A stretch of 64,000 nt of DNA, from positions 3,655,272 to 3,719,271 of the forward strand of contig NZ_KZ614149.1 of assembly GCF_002886255.1 (NCBI RefSeq), given 5' to 3'. The notes below the pieces were generated by a model. The model was not told the DNA's origin. It saw nothing but the letters and a program-made list of their open reading frames with translations, and made no database searches. The DNA comes from Alteribacillus bidgolensis (GTDB lineage: Bacteria; Bacillota; Bacilli; Bacillales; Marinococcaceae). The position numbers were made by a program, and so were the translations under genes. Shown here one piece after another: positions 43,586-52,377 of this stretch (the first letter of the stretch is position 1; the number at the start of each line of letters is the position of its first letter).

Positions 43586-44190
43586 GTGCACACACAGATT
43601 TAAATACTGGACCTCTGGAATATCGGTCGCATGAAGGGCGCATGACTATTTTAGGGTTTTGGATTTTTCTTGGAGCAGAAGTAGTATTGTTCTCTACTCT
43701 TTTTGCTACTTACGCTGTGTTATTCGGAAAAACAGCTGATGCTCCTGTTCCGGCAGAGCTGTTTGAACTGCCAATGGTTTTAATTATGACCTTTTTGCTT
43801 TTAACAAGCAGTTTCACATGCGGTATAGCTATTCATCATATGAGACGCGGATCTTTAAAAGGGCTGTTTGTCTGGCTTGGCATAACATTAGCTCTTGGAC
43901 TCGGGTTTCTTGGATTTGAAATATATGAATTTGTTCATTATGCGCATGAAGGTGCATCACTTCCATCAAGCGCTTTCTGGTCTGCCTTTTTTGTATTAAC
44001 CGGAACACATGGTTTACACGTGCTTTTAGGGATCGGCTGGGCTGTTCTTATTTTAATTCAGCTTCGTCAGCGCGGCCTTACGCCGGTAACGTCCAGAAAA
44101 GTATTTGTTGTTGGGTTATACTGGCATTTTCTTGATGTAATTTGGATCTTTATTTTTACAAGTGTTTATCTGATTGGGATGGTGGTATAA
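43582..44190 (+). CDS. qoxC: Quinol oxidase subunit III
   Basis: A 202-residue protein with five membrane helices and typical subunit III segments (GFWIFLGAEVVLFSTLFATY, GTHGLHVLLGIGWA, YWHFLDVIWIFIFT). It overlaps qoxB by ATGA and its stop abuts the qoxD start, so the genes are translationally coupled. Confidence 0.95.
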   Translation: MSAHTDLNTGPLEYRSHEGRMTILGFWIFLGAEVVLFSTLFATYAVLFGKTADAPVPAELFELPMVLIMTFLLLTSSFTCGIAIHHMRRGSLKGLFVWLGITLALGLGFLGFEIYEFVHYAHEGASLPSSAFWSAFFVLTGTHGLHVLLGIGWAVLILIQLRQRGLTPVTSRKVFVVGLYWHFLDVIWIFIFTSVYLIGMVV

Positions 44191-44553
44191 ATGAGTGAAC
44201 TTACCAAACGCTTCCCTAAACAGCATATTATTGGATTTGCAGCTTCTATTATTTTAACAGTAGCAGCCGCATGGGCAGCTGTTAGTTCTGATCTTCCAAC
44301 ACCATGGGTCATCACTTCAATTATGGTGTTGGCTGTTATTCAGGCAGGTATCCAGCTTTTTATGTTCATGCATATGACAGAAAGCGATGGCATTATACAG
44401 ACCGGCAATATGCTTCATGGTTTCTTTATTGCTGCAGTTATAGTGGCAGGGTCTATTTGGACGATGTCATTTGGTTTTACCCATGATCATGATGACGGCG
44501 GTAATAGTGGCAATAATACTGAAACAGAACAACACGAGCATATGGGTCATTAA
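44191..44553 (+). CDS. qoxD: Quinol oxidase subunit IV
   Basis: A 120-residue protein with three membrane helices (HIIGFAASIILTVAAAWAAV, VITSIMVLAVIQAGIQLFMF, MLHGFFIAAVIVAGSIWTMS) and a His- and Asp-rich C-terminal tail (HDHDDGG ... EHMGH). It starts at the base after the qoxC stop and ends the operon. Confidence 0.93.
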   Translation: MSELTKRFPKQHIIGFAASIILTVAAAWAAVSSDLPTPWVITSIMVLAVIQAGIQLFMFMHMTESDGIIQTGNMLHGFFIAAVIVAGSIWTMSFGFTHDHDDGGNSGNNTETEQHEHMGH

Positions 44554-44592
44554 AAAAATCCCCGTGTAGGCTAAGCTTCACGGGGATTTTTC
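44553..44592 (+). terminator. Terminator after qoxD, bidirectional
   Basis: AAAAATCCCCGTG and CACGGGGATTTTT form a 13-bp stem. It serves qoxABCD and the convergent gene at 44593. Confidence 0.9.
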
Positions 44593-44892
44593 CTATTTCA
44601 TTTGAGAACGCAGCTCAGATCGGAAGGAAGGTAATTTTTTCGTATCTAGTTCTTTAAAGAAATTAATCAAAAGCATAATAAGCGCAACATCTGCTAGTAG
44701 TAAACTTCCGTAAAAAGCTATAATAGAAGTAGGAGCATTAAGCACGGTAATAGAGGTGAAATGGCTAAGAAAGTAATCCCACATTCCGAGCATCAGCGCT
44801 CCTTGTAAAATGGCAAGGCCCCACATGCGGCGGCGAGCAAAAAATAATGGACTTACCGTAGCAAACAACATAAAAATCAATAAAATATCCAT
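44593..44892 (-). CDS. Small membrane protein of unknown function
   Basis: A 99-residue protein with three predicted membrane helices (DILLIFMLFATVSPLFFA, MWGLAILQGALMLGMWDYFL, FYGSLLLADVALIMLLINF) and a charged C-terminal tail. AGAGGTG precedes its ATG. I do not recognise the family. It is convergent with qoxD; no functional link is shown. Confidence 0.65.
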   Translation of the reverse strand: MDILLIFMLFATVSPLFFARRRMWGLAILQGALMLGMWDYFLSHFTSITVLNAPTSIIAFYGSLLLADVALIMLLINFFKELDTKKLPSFRSELRSQMK

Positions 44893-45179
44893 TTTTTAAC
44901 ACCTCTTTAAAAGTAAACGGTTTCAATAGTTTGTTGCTATTATTGTAACAAATCATTCACAAAAAAGACATAAATAATTCAATAAATAAACAAATCTTTT
45001 TTAGACGAAAAGCAGGGTAAGATGATATGCAGTGGAAAGGAATACAGTGTTTTAAAACAACTAGATACCTAATTTGCACTCCCTATACAAGACTTTTGTC
45101 TGAAATTATCTGTGACAAATATACTAATAAATGCTAGAATTTTTTCTATATGAATTATTAATTAGGAGGTGCTTACTTC

Positions 45180-46798
45180 ATGTCATCTCTGAAATCAAGA
45201 GCGGCAGCAAATCTACAGAAAAAAGCCGAAAATAGGGCAAAAGAATTAAGAGACTTGATTGAAACAGGAAAGCTTAAAGAAAACCCAGGAGTAGTTAGAG
45301 AAAAGTTAGATGAATTTTTAGAGGATGACGAATATTTGCTTATCGTAGACAAAAATGGATGGAGTCATTTACATACGAATCGATTGCGAGAGGGTCACAC
45401 TTTTAATGATGAAGTTGGTTTGAAAGCAGCACGAACTACAGAAGCTTTACTTCAATTATATCCCCGAAACACTGGAGAATTACTAATTGATGCGTCTTGT
45501 CCAATCGGCTCAAGCCCTGATGGGGAGTCATTTAATTTAAGAGTTGGAAGAGTGGCACATAAAAAACTGCTCGGTCCTGTTATATTCAGTTTAGCCTTTC
45601 TGCCTGTTCTTTTGTTTTTTTCGCTGCAAATTCTTTTATCCGGATCTAATGCATTGTGGTGGGCAGGTCTGATTACTATTATTCTTGCAGGAGGATTAGG
45701 GTTTTATTTCCACCGAATTCTCACATCTTCCCTACGACAGTGGTATACCGTTACAAGGGCAACATCAGCTGGAAAATTAAACGAACAGGTAAAAAATCAA
45801 TCAAGAAGTGAATTTCATCAAATTGGCTTTGAGATTAACAAAATGGTAATCGGTATAAGAAATATGATAAAAGAAATTGATCATGCTGCACATTCTGTCA
45901 AAGAAATTAGTAATACACAAGAAAAAGAAACGATGGAACTTTCAGCAGGGTTTGAACAAACGGCCTCTGGGATGCAGGAATTTCAAGCTGGAGCGGAAAA
46001 TCAAATGTCTTCCCTTCAAACAGCCCAAATTACCATGCAGGAAATGATGGGAAACATCACCAATATGAAAAACGGAATTCTTGAAGCAGTAGATCAATCG
46101 GAGGAATCAAGCAGGGAAGCAGAGAAAGGCAAATTTGCAGTTGATTCCTCAGAAGAAAAAATGAACCACATTCAAGAAACAGTAGAAAATTCAACAATAA
46201 AAATTAAATTTGTTACTGCAGATGCGGATGAAATGATAAAAAAAGTGTCTTAATATTACAGATATTGCGGAACAAACCAACTTACTTGCTTTAAATGCGT
46301 CTATTGAAGCGGCTAGAGCAGGGGAGACAGGAAAGGGATTTGCAGTTGTAGCTTCGGAAGTAAGAAAATTGGCGGAAGATACTAATACATTTGCCAATGA
46401 TATTTTGAAAACGCTGACAAATACTAGAGAAGAGCTTGGAAGTGCCGTTTCGCAATGATAGTGCAGACGTTATTGCAGAAGGTGTAACTATAGTACAGCA
46501 AGCTGGAGATTCCATTAGAAAACTATATGATTCTGCTGCTAACACAAGGACAGCAGTACAGGACAATATGAAAATTGCAGACAAATTAATGACAAATGGA
46601 GAAGAAGTAAGTGGTATTATGGCGGATATAAATAAAATTGCAGAAGAGTTTACAGATACAGTCACACAAAATGTAAGCAGTATGGAGCAACAAGTTGCAG
46701 GTGTACAGCAAATTACGTCTGATGCTGCTAAGCTATCACAAGAAGCTAATCAATTAAACAAAATTGTAAGCCGTTTTCATTTAGATAAAGAAGAATAA
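45180..46798 (+). pseudogene. Methyl-accepting chemotaxis protein with two frameshifts
   Basis: The product has a cytoplasmic N-terminal sensor part (YLLIVDKNGWSHLHTNRL, about 50-100), two membrane helices (about 132-150 and 158-182), a HAMP-like region and a receptor signalling domain. The first frame stops at 46253 after A7 (46238-46244); with one A fewer it would read K-K-C-L-N into ITDIAEQTNLLALNASIEAA, the conserved hairpin tip, which lies in another frame. A second one-base excess near 46447-46457 moves the end into a third frame (to 46798). AGGAGGTG precedes the ATG. It is either decayed or affected by sequencing errors. Confidence 0.85.
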
Positions 46799-46810
46799 TT
46801 TGACTTAAAA

Positions 46811-46836
46811 AGAAGCCTCCATTCATGTAGTGGAGG
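46811..46836 (-). terminator. Terminator hairpin between receptor and SDR genes
   Basis: GCCTCCA and TGGAGGC form a 7-bp stem. On the minus strand it is followed by TTCTTTTTA, so it mainly serves the dehydrogenase gene. Confidence 0.65.
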
Positions 46837-46873
46837 CTGTAATGATGTAATACTCACTGTGCAGTACATCTTA

Positions 46874-47674
46874 TTATCTTAAAACATTTCCCCCGGAGAT
46901 TTTTACGGATTCACCTACAATATTTGAAGCAGCGTCAGTTAATAAGTAAGCAATAGTATGAGCAACTTCTTTTGGATCGGTTAATCGTCCGGATGGAATG
47001 CTGTTTTTGGAGATTTCGAGCTGGTCTTCAAATGAACGGTTCTCTCGGATTGCTTTATTTTTTATAGCGGCTTGCCCCATCTCCGTTTCAACATAACCAG
47101 GACATACAGCATTGACACGAACGCCATGAGTAATGGCTTCGACTGCCATGGAGTGAGTGAAGCCAATCAAGGCGAATTTTGATGCAGCATATGCTGTATT
47201 TCCACGGGTTCCCCGTAAACCTGATAAGGAGGAAACATTAACAATAGCTCCTTCTTTCTTTTCTCTCATCTTTTCATAAACGAGCTGACTAAGTAAAACA
47301 GCAGATGTGTAATTTATATGCATAATGTTCTCCATTTCCTGTTGGGTGAGGTTTTCAACGGTACCACCGCCAATCACCCCTGCAGAATTTACCAATAATG
47401 AAATAAAACCGTTAGCGTCACAAGCAGTCTCAACAAGTTTTTTTCTATCGTTTTCATTTCCAATATCTGCAGCAAACGGAAACATGCGGGCATCGGGAAC
47501 GTTTTTTTCTACGTCGTTTTTTAATTGCTTTAACTTTTCTTCTCTACGACCAGTGATAGTAACAGAAGCTCCCATCGAAGCGAGCACCACCGCAGTTTCA
47601 TATCCAATGCCGCCTGTTGCTCCTGTGATTAGTGCATGTTTTCCTTTTAAAGCATCGTTTGCAAATACGGGCAT
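46874..47674 (-). CDS. Short-chain dehydrogenase/reductase
   Basis: A 266-residue SDR. It has the NAD(P) motif TGATGGIGYE, NSAG (NNAG variant), the catalytic Ser in VSSLSG and Y-x-x-x-K in YAASK, and the C-terminal PGYVETEMG and GGNVLR. Substrate is unknown. GGGAG lies 11 nt before the ATG. It stands alone, with family 2 repeat remnants upstream. Confidence 0.85.
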   Translation of the reverse strand: MPVFANDALKGKHALITGATGGIGYETAVVLASMGASVTITGRREEKLKQLKNDVEKNVPDARMFPFAADIGNENDRKKLVETACDANGFISLLVNSAGVIGGGTVENLTQQEMENIMHINYTSAVLLSQLVYEKMREKKEGAIVNVSSLSGLRGTRGNTAYAASKFALIGFTHSMAVEAITHGVRVNAVCPGYVETEMGQAAIKNKAIRENRSFEDQLEISKNSIPSGRLTDPKEVAHTIAYLLTDAASNIVGESVKISGGNVLR

Positions 47675-47702
47675 AACATTAACTCCCTTCCGCTTTTTAA
47701 TT

Positions 47703-47857
47703 TATGTTTTAGGAAAGTAACAAATGACTAAGATCTTGCCATTTGGAGTTAGCAAAAAGCCAAGTTTTTCTCATTATTTAAGAATGTTTAATTTTTACAG
47801 GATTAAAGTATATGTAAAACTACGGCTTTCAACATAAGGAGTCGGTGGTCTTCTAAT
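47703..47857 (+). repeat. Two degenerate family 2 repeats in tandem
   Basis: The first (about 47703-47775) keeps TTTAGGAAAGTAAC, CTTGCCATTTGGAGTTAGC and AAAGCCAAGTTTTTCT. The second (about 47774-47857) keeps TTTAAGAATGTTTAATTTTT, AAAGTATATGTAAAACTACGG and GGAGTCGGTGG. Both have lost a perfect hairpin. Confidence 0.6.
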
Positions 47858-48004
47858 AAAAAGTTAATATAATAAATGCGAAAAGTAAAACAGCAAGGAA
47901 CATTATGAGAACGTTTATCAGCTTAATAAACAAAATATTCCATTTATCTGGCGTTAGTTTTTAATAAAACAATATAAAAGCTCAGCTTTTAGAAAATTCG
48001 ATAA

Positions 48005-48101
48005 ATGGCGAGCCTGCCATACTATCTTTATGTATAGTAATAGTATAATAACGCCACATCCCGTGGCAAGGCTGGTATTCTTACCCCTGGCGTCTTTTTT
48101 T
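48005..48101 (+). ncRNA. Candidate structured small RNA with its own terminator
   Basis: A 97-nt intergenic stretch can fold into ATGGC/GCCAT (48005-48009 and 48016-48020), TACTAT paired with ATAGTA (48020-48025 with 48034-48039 or 48040-48045), GCCAC/GTGGC (48053-48057 and 48063-48067) and an outer ACGCCA/TGGCGT (48051-48056 and 48088-48093), ending in CTTTTTTT. ACGCCA and GCCAC overlap, so the last two stems are alternatives, as in a switch. No open frame or known riboswitch was recognised. It lies upstream of the rpsN stop on the opposite strand. Confidence 0.4.
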
Positions 48102-48181
48102 CATACGGTTTACCAAAAATTATATTTCCCTAACAGTACTAAAAAAGACATGGGGTTATTATCTCTATGTCTTCAAATATT

Positions 48182-48451
48182 CTACCAGCTGGCCTTTTTG
48201 ACTCCTGGAACTTGTCCTTTATGAGCAAGCTCACGAAATGCTATACGAGAAAGGTTAAACGTGCGCATATAACCACGTGGTCTTCCAGTCAATCCGCAGC
48301 GGTTATGAAGACGGGTTGGAGAAGAGTCGCGTGGAAGCTTGCGAAAAGCTTCATAGTCGCCTTTTTCTTTCAACTCCCTGCGCAGATCAGCGTATTTTTC
48401 AACTAGTTCTTGCCGTTTTTGTTCTTTGGCTACTTTTGCTGCCCGTGCCAA
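48182..48451 (-). CDS. rpsN: Ribosomal protein S14, zinc-independent paralogue
   Basis: An 89-residue S14 starting MARAAKVAKEQKRQELVEKY and containing RDSSPTRLHNRCGLTGRPRG and the C-terminal GQVPGVKKASW. It lacks the CxxC-CxxC zinc ribbon, so it is the longer C-minus form that replaces zinc S14 during zinc shortage. The TTG start at 48451 has AAAGGAGGA 9 nt upstream. A Zur box lies just upstream (48493-48512). Confidence 0.93.
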   Translation of the reverse strand: MARAAKVAKEQKRQELVEKYADLRRELKEKGDYEAFRKLPRDSSPTRLHNRCGLTGRPRGYMRTFNLSRIAFRELAHKGQVPGVKKASW

Positions 48452-48492
48452 TATAATTTCCTCCTTTCTTACATATCTTAATGATTTATAGA

Positions 48493-48512
48493 AAATCGTA
48501 ATCAATACGATT
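48493..48512 (-). promoter_or_regulatory. Zur box upstream of rpsN
   Basis: AAATCGTAATCAATACGATT contains TCGTAAT-C-AATACGA, close to the Zur operator TCGTAATNATTACGA with one mismatch. It lies 42-61 bp before the rpsN start. Zur is known to repress this S14 paralogue in Bacillus subtilis. Confidence 0.8.
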
Positions 48513-48593
48513 AATGATAGGTGAAATATCATAACATAATATTACTTAATAGTAAACAATTGAAAGAGATGCTGTAGTAGAAAAAAGGAGAGG

Positions 48594-49391
48594 TTATTCC
48601 CCTCCCTCTAACTGTTTTCGTTCATTGAAAAATACTTTATAACCATTCTGAACAAACAAAATAACCGTGAGAGCAACGGCCCCAGCTACACCGAGAAGAA
48701 TAGCTATTTGATATTCTATGGCAGTAATTGGGTTTACTCCGGCTAGTATTTGTCCTGTCATCATCCCCGGTAAAAAGACGATCCCTGTTCCGACCATCGA
48801 ATTAATGGTGGGAAGTATAGCTGAATCAAATGCTTGGTTTACCATTTTTCGAGTTGCTTCCTTAGGAGTAGCTCCTAGCATTAAGGCTGCTTCTACACGA
48901 GAGCGCTGGTCTTTCATATTTTCCATTAGTGTTTGTACACCTAAAGTAATACCTGTCATTGAATTTCCTATAATCATCCCCGCTATCGGGATGAAATATC
49001 GCGGTTCATACCAGGGGGAGAATTGGATAACAACGAAATTAAAGTAAATTAAACTTGAAAGTGTGCCTGCAGCCATAGAAACAGCAATAATTTTTTTCAT
49101 TTTTTTGTTTAAGTCAATACGGATGCGCTTATATATGTTCCAAATCGCAAAGGTAACCATAATTAATACGACCGTAATCGTCAGAAGCGGGTGAGGGTTG
49201 TCGAATAAATACATCAATATGTATCCTACAATCAGCAACTGAAAAGTCATCCGCAGTGTAGATATTAATATTTCTTTATTTCTTGGAATTTTTCTTAGTT
49301 TTACAATGATTAGTAAAAGGATAATAAAGACATATGCAGAAAGGAGCTGCCATAGAGTTAGGTCGATAATGTTATCGTTCACGTTTAACAC
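48594..49391 (-). CDS. fetB: FetB-type ABC transporter permease (UPF0014)
   Basis: A 265-residue membrane protein with about seven helices. It carries the UPF0014 hallmarks RMTFQLLIVGYILMYLFD, AGMIIGNSMTGITLGV, EAALMLGATPKEA and PGMMTGQILAG. In Escherichia coli FetAB lowers cell iron and helps against oxidative stress. It overlaps the fetA stop by 20 bp. Confidence 0.88.
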   Translation of the reverse strand: MLNVNDNIIDLTLWQLLSAYVFIILLLIIVKLRKIPRNKEILISTLRMTFQLLIVGYILMYLFDNPHPLLTITVVLIMVTFAIWNIYKRIRIDLNKKMKKIIAVSMAAGTLSSLIYFNFVVIQFSPWYEPRYFIPIAGMIIGNSMTGITLGVQTLMENMKDQRSRVEAALMLGATPKEATRKMVNQAFDSAILPTINSMVGTGIVFLPGMMTGQILAGVNPITAIEYQIAILLGVAGAVALTVILFVQNGYKVFFNERKQLEGGE

Positions 49392-50016
49392 TTCCTTTTA
49401 TGGAAAACGGGGTAATGTCCACTATATTGTCGGCAAATGCCTTTGCTATCGCTTTTGAATGAGTTACAAAAACAACGGTTTTTTCATGCTTTCTAGCATG
49501 TTCAATAAACCGTTCCATCACCTCATGTTCTAAATTTTCATCGAGTGCTGAAGTAGGTTCGTCTAATAAAAAAACAGAGGAATCTAAAAGTATCATTCGA
49601 GAAAGAGCGAGTCGCTGCTGTTCCCCTCCTGAAAGAGTTTCTGCTTTATCTTCTAAGTTTTTGTTTAAATAAAAATAATTCATCGCCTCTATTAATTTTT
49701 CCTCATTTACTAAAGTTTTATCGGCAAATATAAGTCCAGCTTCCAAATTATCTTGTACTGTTTCGCCAAAAAGTACAGGTGATTGCGACAGCATAGATAT
49801 ATCTCGTCTTAATTCAACAGGATCTAACTCCTCCACGGGTGTTTCGTTATAAAAAATGGTCCCGCTTGTAGAGGAAATCATATTGTTCATTAATTTTAAC
49901 AAGGTCGACTTTCCCGTGCCGCTTTCGCCAACAAGACAGGTAATTTGTTTCTTATTGATAGTGAGTTTGTTCAATTTTAAAATATCTTTATAGACCACAT
50001 CCTGAAAAGTAAACAA
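49372..50016 (-). CDS. fetA: FetA-type ABC transporter ATP-binding protein
   Basis: A 214-residue ATPase with Walker A GESGTGKSTLL (about 32-42), signature LSGGEQQRLALSR, Walker B VFLLDEPTSALD and the H-loop FVTHS. It starts at TTG (50016) after GGAGG with 9-nt spacing. Together with the overlapping fetB it forms a two-gene exporter operon. No Fur or Zur box was recognised before it. Confidence 0.88.
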   Translation of the reverse strand: MFTFQDVVYKDILKLNKLTINKKQITCLVGESGTGKSTLLKLMNNMISSTSGTIFYNETPVEELDPVELRRDISMLSQSPVLFGETVQDNLEAGLIFADKTLVNEEKLIEAMNYFYLNKNLEDKAETLSGGEQQRLALSRMILLDSSVFLLDEPTSALDENLEHEVMERFIEHARKHEKTVVFVTHSKAIAKAFADNIVDITPFSIKGSVKRER

Positions 50017-50137
50017 CGTTGTATCCTCCTCTCTTAATATATTTTCTCTTTATATAGTATCGCCATAAATGCTTTTATACAAAAGAGACGTCCCGTTACT
50101 ATCGATATGATAAATAATGGAAGGGAGAGATGACTGT

Positions 50138-50544
50138 ATGAGTATACTGCAAGATAAGTTTGTGAAAAACACGATTATTGATGCAATAGGTATTGAATTT
50201 GTGGAGATCAATGAGAATAATGTGGTTGCAACCATGCCGGTTCATGATGCATCTCGTCAGCCTATGGGAATGCTTCATGGAGGTGCTTCGGTTGTGCTTG
50301 CAGAAAGTGTAGCAAGTATAGGGGCATGGAATCTTGTTGACCAAGAGACTGAGTATGTAGTAGGCCTTGAAATTAATGCAAATCACATTCGAGGGAAAAA
50401 AGCGGGGAAGTGACAGCTGTTGGAAAGCCGGTACATAAAGGCAGAACGACAATGGTGTGGGAGGTAAAAATAACAGATGAAAGGGACAAGCTGATTTGTA
50501 TCTCACGCTGCACGATTGCTGTTCGTAAACAGGCCGATATGTAA
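50138..50544 (+). pseudogene. PaaI-type hotdog thioesterase with a frameshift
   Basis: The first part reads IDAIGIEFVEINENNVVATM and MLHGGASVVLAESVASIGAW, the hotdog-fold core with the HGG motif. After KKAG at G4 (50404-50407) the frame is lost; with one more G the sequence continues E-V-T-A-V-G-K-P-V-H-K-G-R-T-T-M-V-W to a stop at 50542-50544, giving about 135 residues, the normal length. Loss of one G in a homopolymer explains it. AAGGGAGAG precedes the ATG at 50138. Members hydrolyse aromatic or 1,4-dihydroxynaphthoyl-type CoA esters. Confidence 0.8.
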
Positions 50545-50615
50545 GTCGTTTCCCTTTTATTTTCAAAATAATCAGACATATAATATAAGAAACCGTCCTA
50601 GGAGGTATAAAATAT

Positions 50616-51049
50616 ATGCCAGAAAAAAACAAGGAACAAATTATACAGCTGCTCACTTTGGTAAATGGGAAGATTTAAAAGACTATAAGATAGAAGAACC
50701 AGTGAAAGCGAGAGGAAAAGCTTTTTTGAATGACATTTTAGGTCTGAACGGGATGGAAGTTTCTATGAATTCATTTCCTCTGCAGACCTTTATGCCTTTT
50801 CACCATAAACTTGGTGAAAATGAAGAACTTTATATTTTTGTCAAAGGTCAAGGGCAGTACCAGGTAGATGAAGAGATTTTTGATGTAGAAGAAGGGACGG
50901 TTGTGAGAGTAGCTCCAGCCGGAGTAAGAATTTTTAGAAACAATTCTGATGAAAATTTATATTTTATTTATGTACAGGCAAAAGAAAATTCCTTGCAGCA
51001 TAATAATATTTCGGATGGAATTGTTGTCGAAAAACCAGTGGAATGGTAG
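50616..51049 (+). pseudogene. Cupin-domain protein, frameshifted just after its start
   Basis: TAGGAGGT and ATG (50616) give a strong start, but the A7 run at 50623-50629 puts the body in another frame. With one more A it reads M-P-E-K-K-Q-G-T-N-Y-T-A-A-H-F-G and continues to 51049. The body is a small cupin: PFHHKLGENEELYIFVKG and AGVRIFRNNSDENLYFIYVQ, with metal-ligand type His and Glu residues. If the shift is real there is no good alternative start; a TTG at 50516 lacks a convincing context. Confidence 0.75.
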
Positions 51050-51117
51050 GAGTGGTTTAATAGAGTAGTCCTGCTGGGAATATAAAAAAAGACAACTCTG
51101 TAAGGAGAGTGTGACTC

Positions 51118-51396
51118 ATGATTGAAATTGCAAGAGGAGAAGGAGAATTTTATATTTTGAAAAATGGTGAGAAAAAAGCGGAAATCACTTTTTCTCATGA
51201 CAACAATAGCAATATTGTCATTGAACATACGTATGTTGCCGAAGAATTAGGAGGCCAGGGCATAGGAAAGCAGCTGGTAGCAAAAGTGGTGGAAAAAGCA
51301 AGAGCGGAAAATAAAAAAATTATCCCTCAATGTGACTATGCAGAAAAACAATTAAAGAAAAACGAAGAATACCGTGATGTTCTCGTTTCAACCTAA
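51118..51396 (+). CDS. Small GNAT-type N-acetyltransferase (YjdJ-like)
   Basis: A 92-residue protein with the minimal GNAT acetyl-CoA binding segment YVAEELGGQGIGKQLVAKVV and the end IIPQCDYAEKQLKKNEEYRD, typical of the short YjdJ-type family. AAGGAGAG precedes the ATG. Substrate unknown. Confidence 0.85.
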   Translation: MIEIARGEGEFYILKNGEKKAEITFSHDNNSNIVIEHTYVAEELGGQGIGKQLVAKVVEKARAENKKIIPQCDYAEKQLKKNEEYRDVLVST

Positions 51397-51473
51397 ACAA
51401 ATGATTAGGCAAAAGAATTACCTGTTTCTTCAGTTCTGCATATTTTCTGATTTATATTAAGAATATAGAAGAG

Positions 51474-51505
51474 CGCGGCTTTATAGGCCGCGCATGTTTA
51501 TTTAA
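51474..51505 (+). terminator. GC-rich hairpin after the GNAT gene
   Basis: GCGCGGC and GCCGCGC (about 51475-51494) with a short loop form a strong stem, followed by a T-rich stretch with interruptions (ATGTTTATTT). Confidence 0.6.
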
Positions 51506-51600
51506 TACTTTAAGAGTGTTTAAATTTTTTAAAGGAACAAAGTATAAGTAAAACGACGACTTCCGCCATATGGACTTGGCGGTAAGCCAAGTTTTTCTAA
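51506..51600 (+). repeat. Family 2 intergenic repeat, copy 3
   Basis: It contains TACTTTAAGAGTG, TTAAAGGAACAAAGTATAAG, ACGACGACTTCCGCCATATGG and the perfect hairpin ACTTGGC-GGTAA-GCCAAGT followed by TTTTCTAA. Its last base abuts the stop codon of the minus-strand mhqD, so it also forms the 3' flank of that gene. Confidence 0.85.
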
Positions 51601-52209
51601 CTACTTGATATTATTGTTATACCACTCTGCTGCACCTTGTACTTCCTCTAAAGTGAGCTGGTGACCACTTTGTTCCCATTGAACGTTTACTTCAGCGCCA
51701 GCGCCTTTTAACAGTCTGCTAAGTTCCTCTGTTTCTTCTGGCGGGCAGATAGGATCATTTGCTCCAGCTCCTATAAAGATACTTTTACCTTTTAAATCAG
51801 GAAGCCCAATCCCTTTACGGGGAACCATAGGATGATGGAGCAATGCTCCTTTTAGAGAATCTTTATAATGAAACAACAAACTGCCGGCAATATTTGCTCC
51901 ATTAGAATAACCGACAGCAACAACGTTTTGACGGTCAAATTCGTATTTTTCGGCACTATCATTTATAAATTCATAAAGCTCGTTTGTACGGTATATAAGG
52001 TCTTCTTCATCGAAAACCCCTTCTGCTAAACGTCGGAAAAAACGCGGCATGCCGTTTTCCGAGACGTTGCCTCTTACACTCAACACACTAGCTTCGTCGT
52101 CAATCATACGCCCGACCTCAAGTAAATCTTCTTCTGTTCCGCCGGTGCCGTGCAAAAGTAATAGTACGGAAGCGTGTTTGTTTTTCCCTTCTTTATAAAT
52201 ATGCTTCAT
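51601..52209 (-). CDS. mhqD: Carboxylesterase/phospholipase-type hydrolase MhqD
   Basis: A 202-residue alpha/beta hydrolase: oxyanion segment LLLLHGTGGTEEDLL, nucleophile GYSNGAN, acid region GANDPICPPEE and the catalytic His in SGHQLTLEE. This fits MhqD of Bacillus subtilis, which is induced by quinones. The ATG at 52209 follows AAGGAGGACTC; the upstream in-frame start at 52266 lacks a site. It is the third member of the mhqR-mhqO-mhqD group, 168 bp after mhqO. Confidence 0.88.
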   Translation of the reverse strand: MKHIYKEGKNKHASVLLLLHGTGGTEEDLLEVGRMIDDEASVLSVRGNVSENGMPRFFRRLAEGVFDEEDLIYRTNELYEFINDSAEKYEFDRQNVVAVGYSNGANIAGSLLFHYKDSLKGALLHHPMVPRKGIGLPDLKGKSIFIGAGANDPICPPEETEELSRLLKGAGAEVNVQWEQSGHQLTLEEVQGAAEWYNNNIK

Positions 52210-52377
52210 CTTAGAGTCCTCCTTTCTTATCGTATAAAGCGAATATAAATATTCCTCACTCACCACCCATTGGAAACAGATGATTCAGCGCTTGAACATT
52301 TCAATTGTTCTTTCAAACGATCAAAACTGCAGAAATCAGCACCCTATATTCAGAAATTCAGAATTTCTTCAATAGGT

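Noticed and set aside
50099..50656. 185-codon minus-strand frame
   Set aside because: It is opposite the thioesterase and cupin genes, is Cys/Ser-rich without motif, and lacks a ribosome site.
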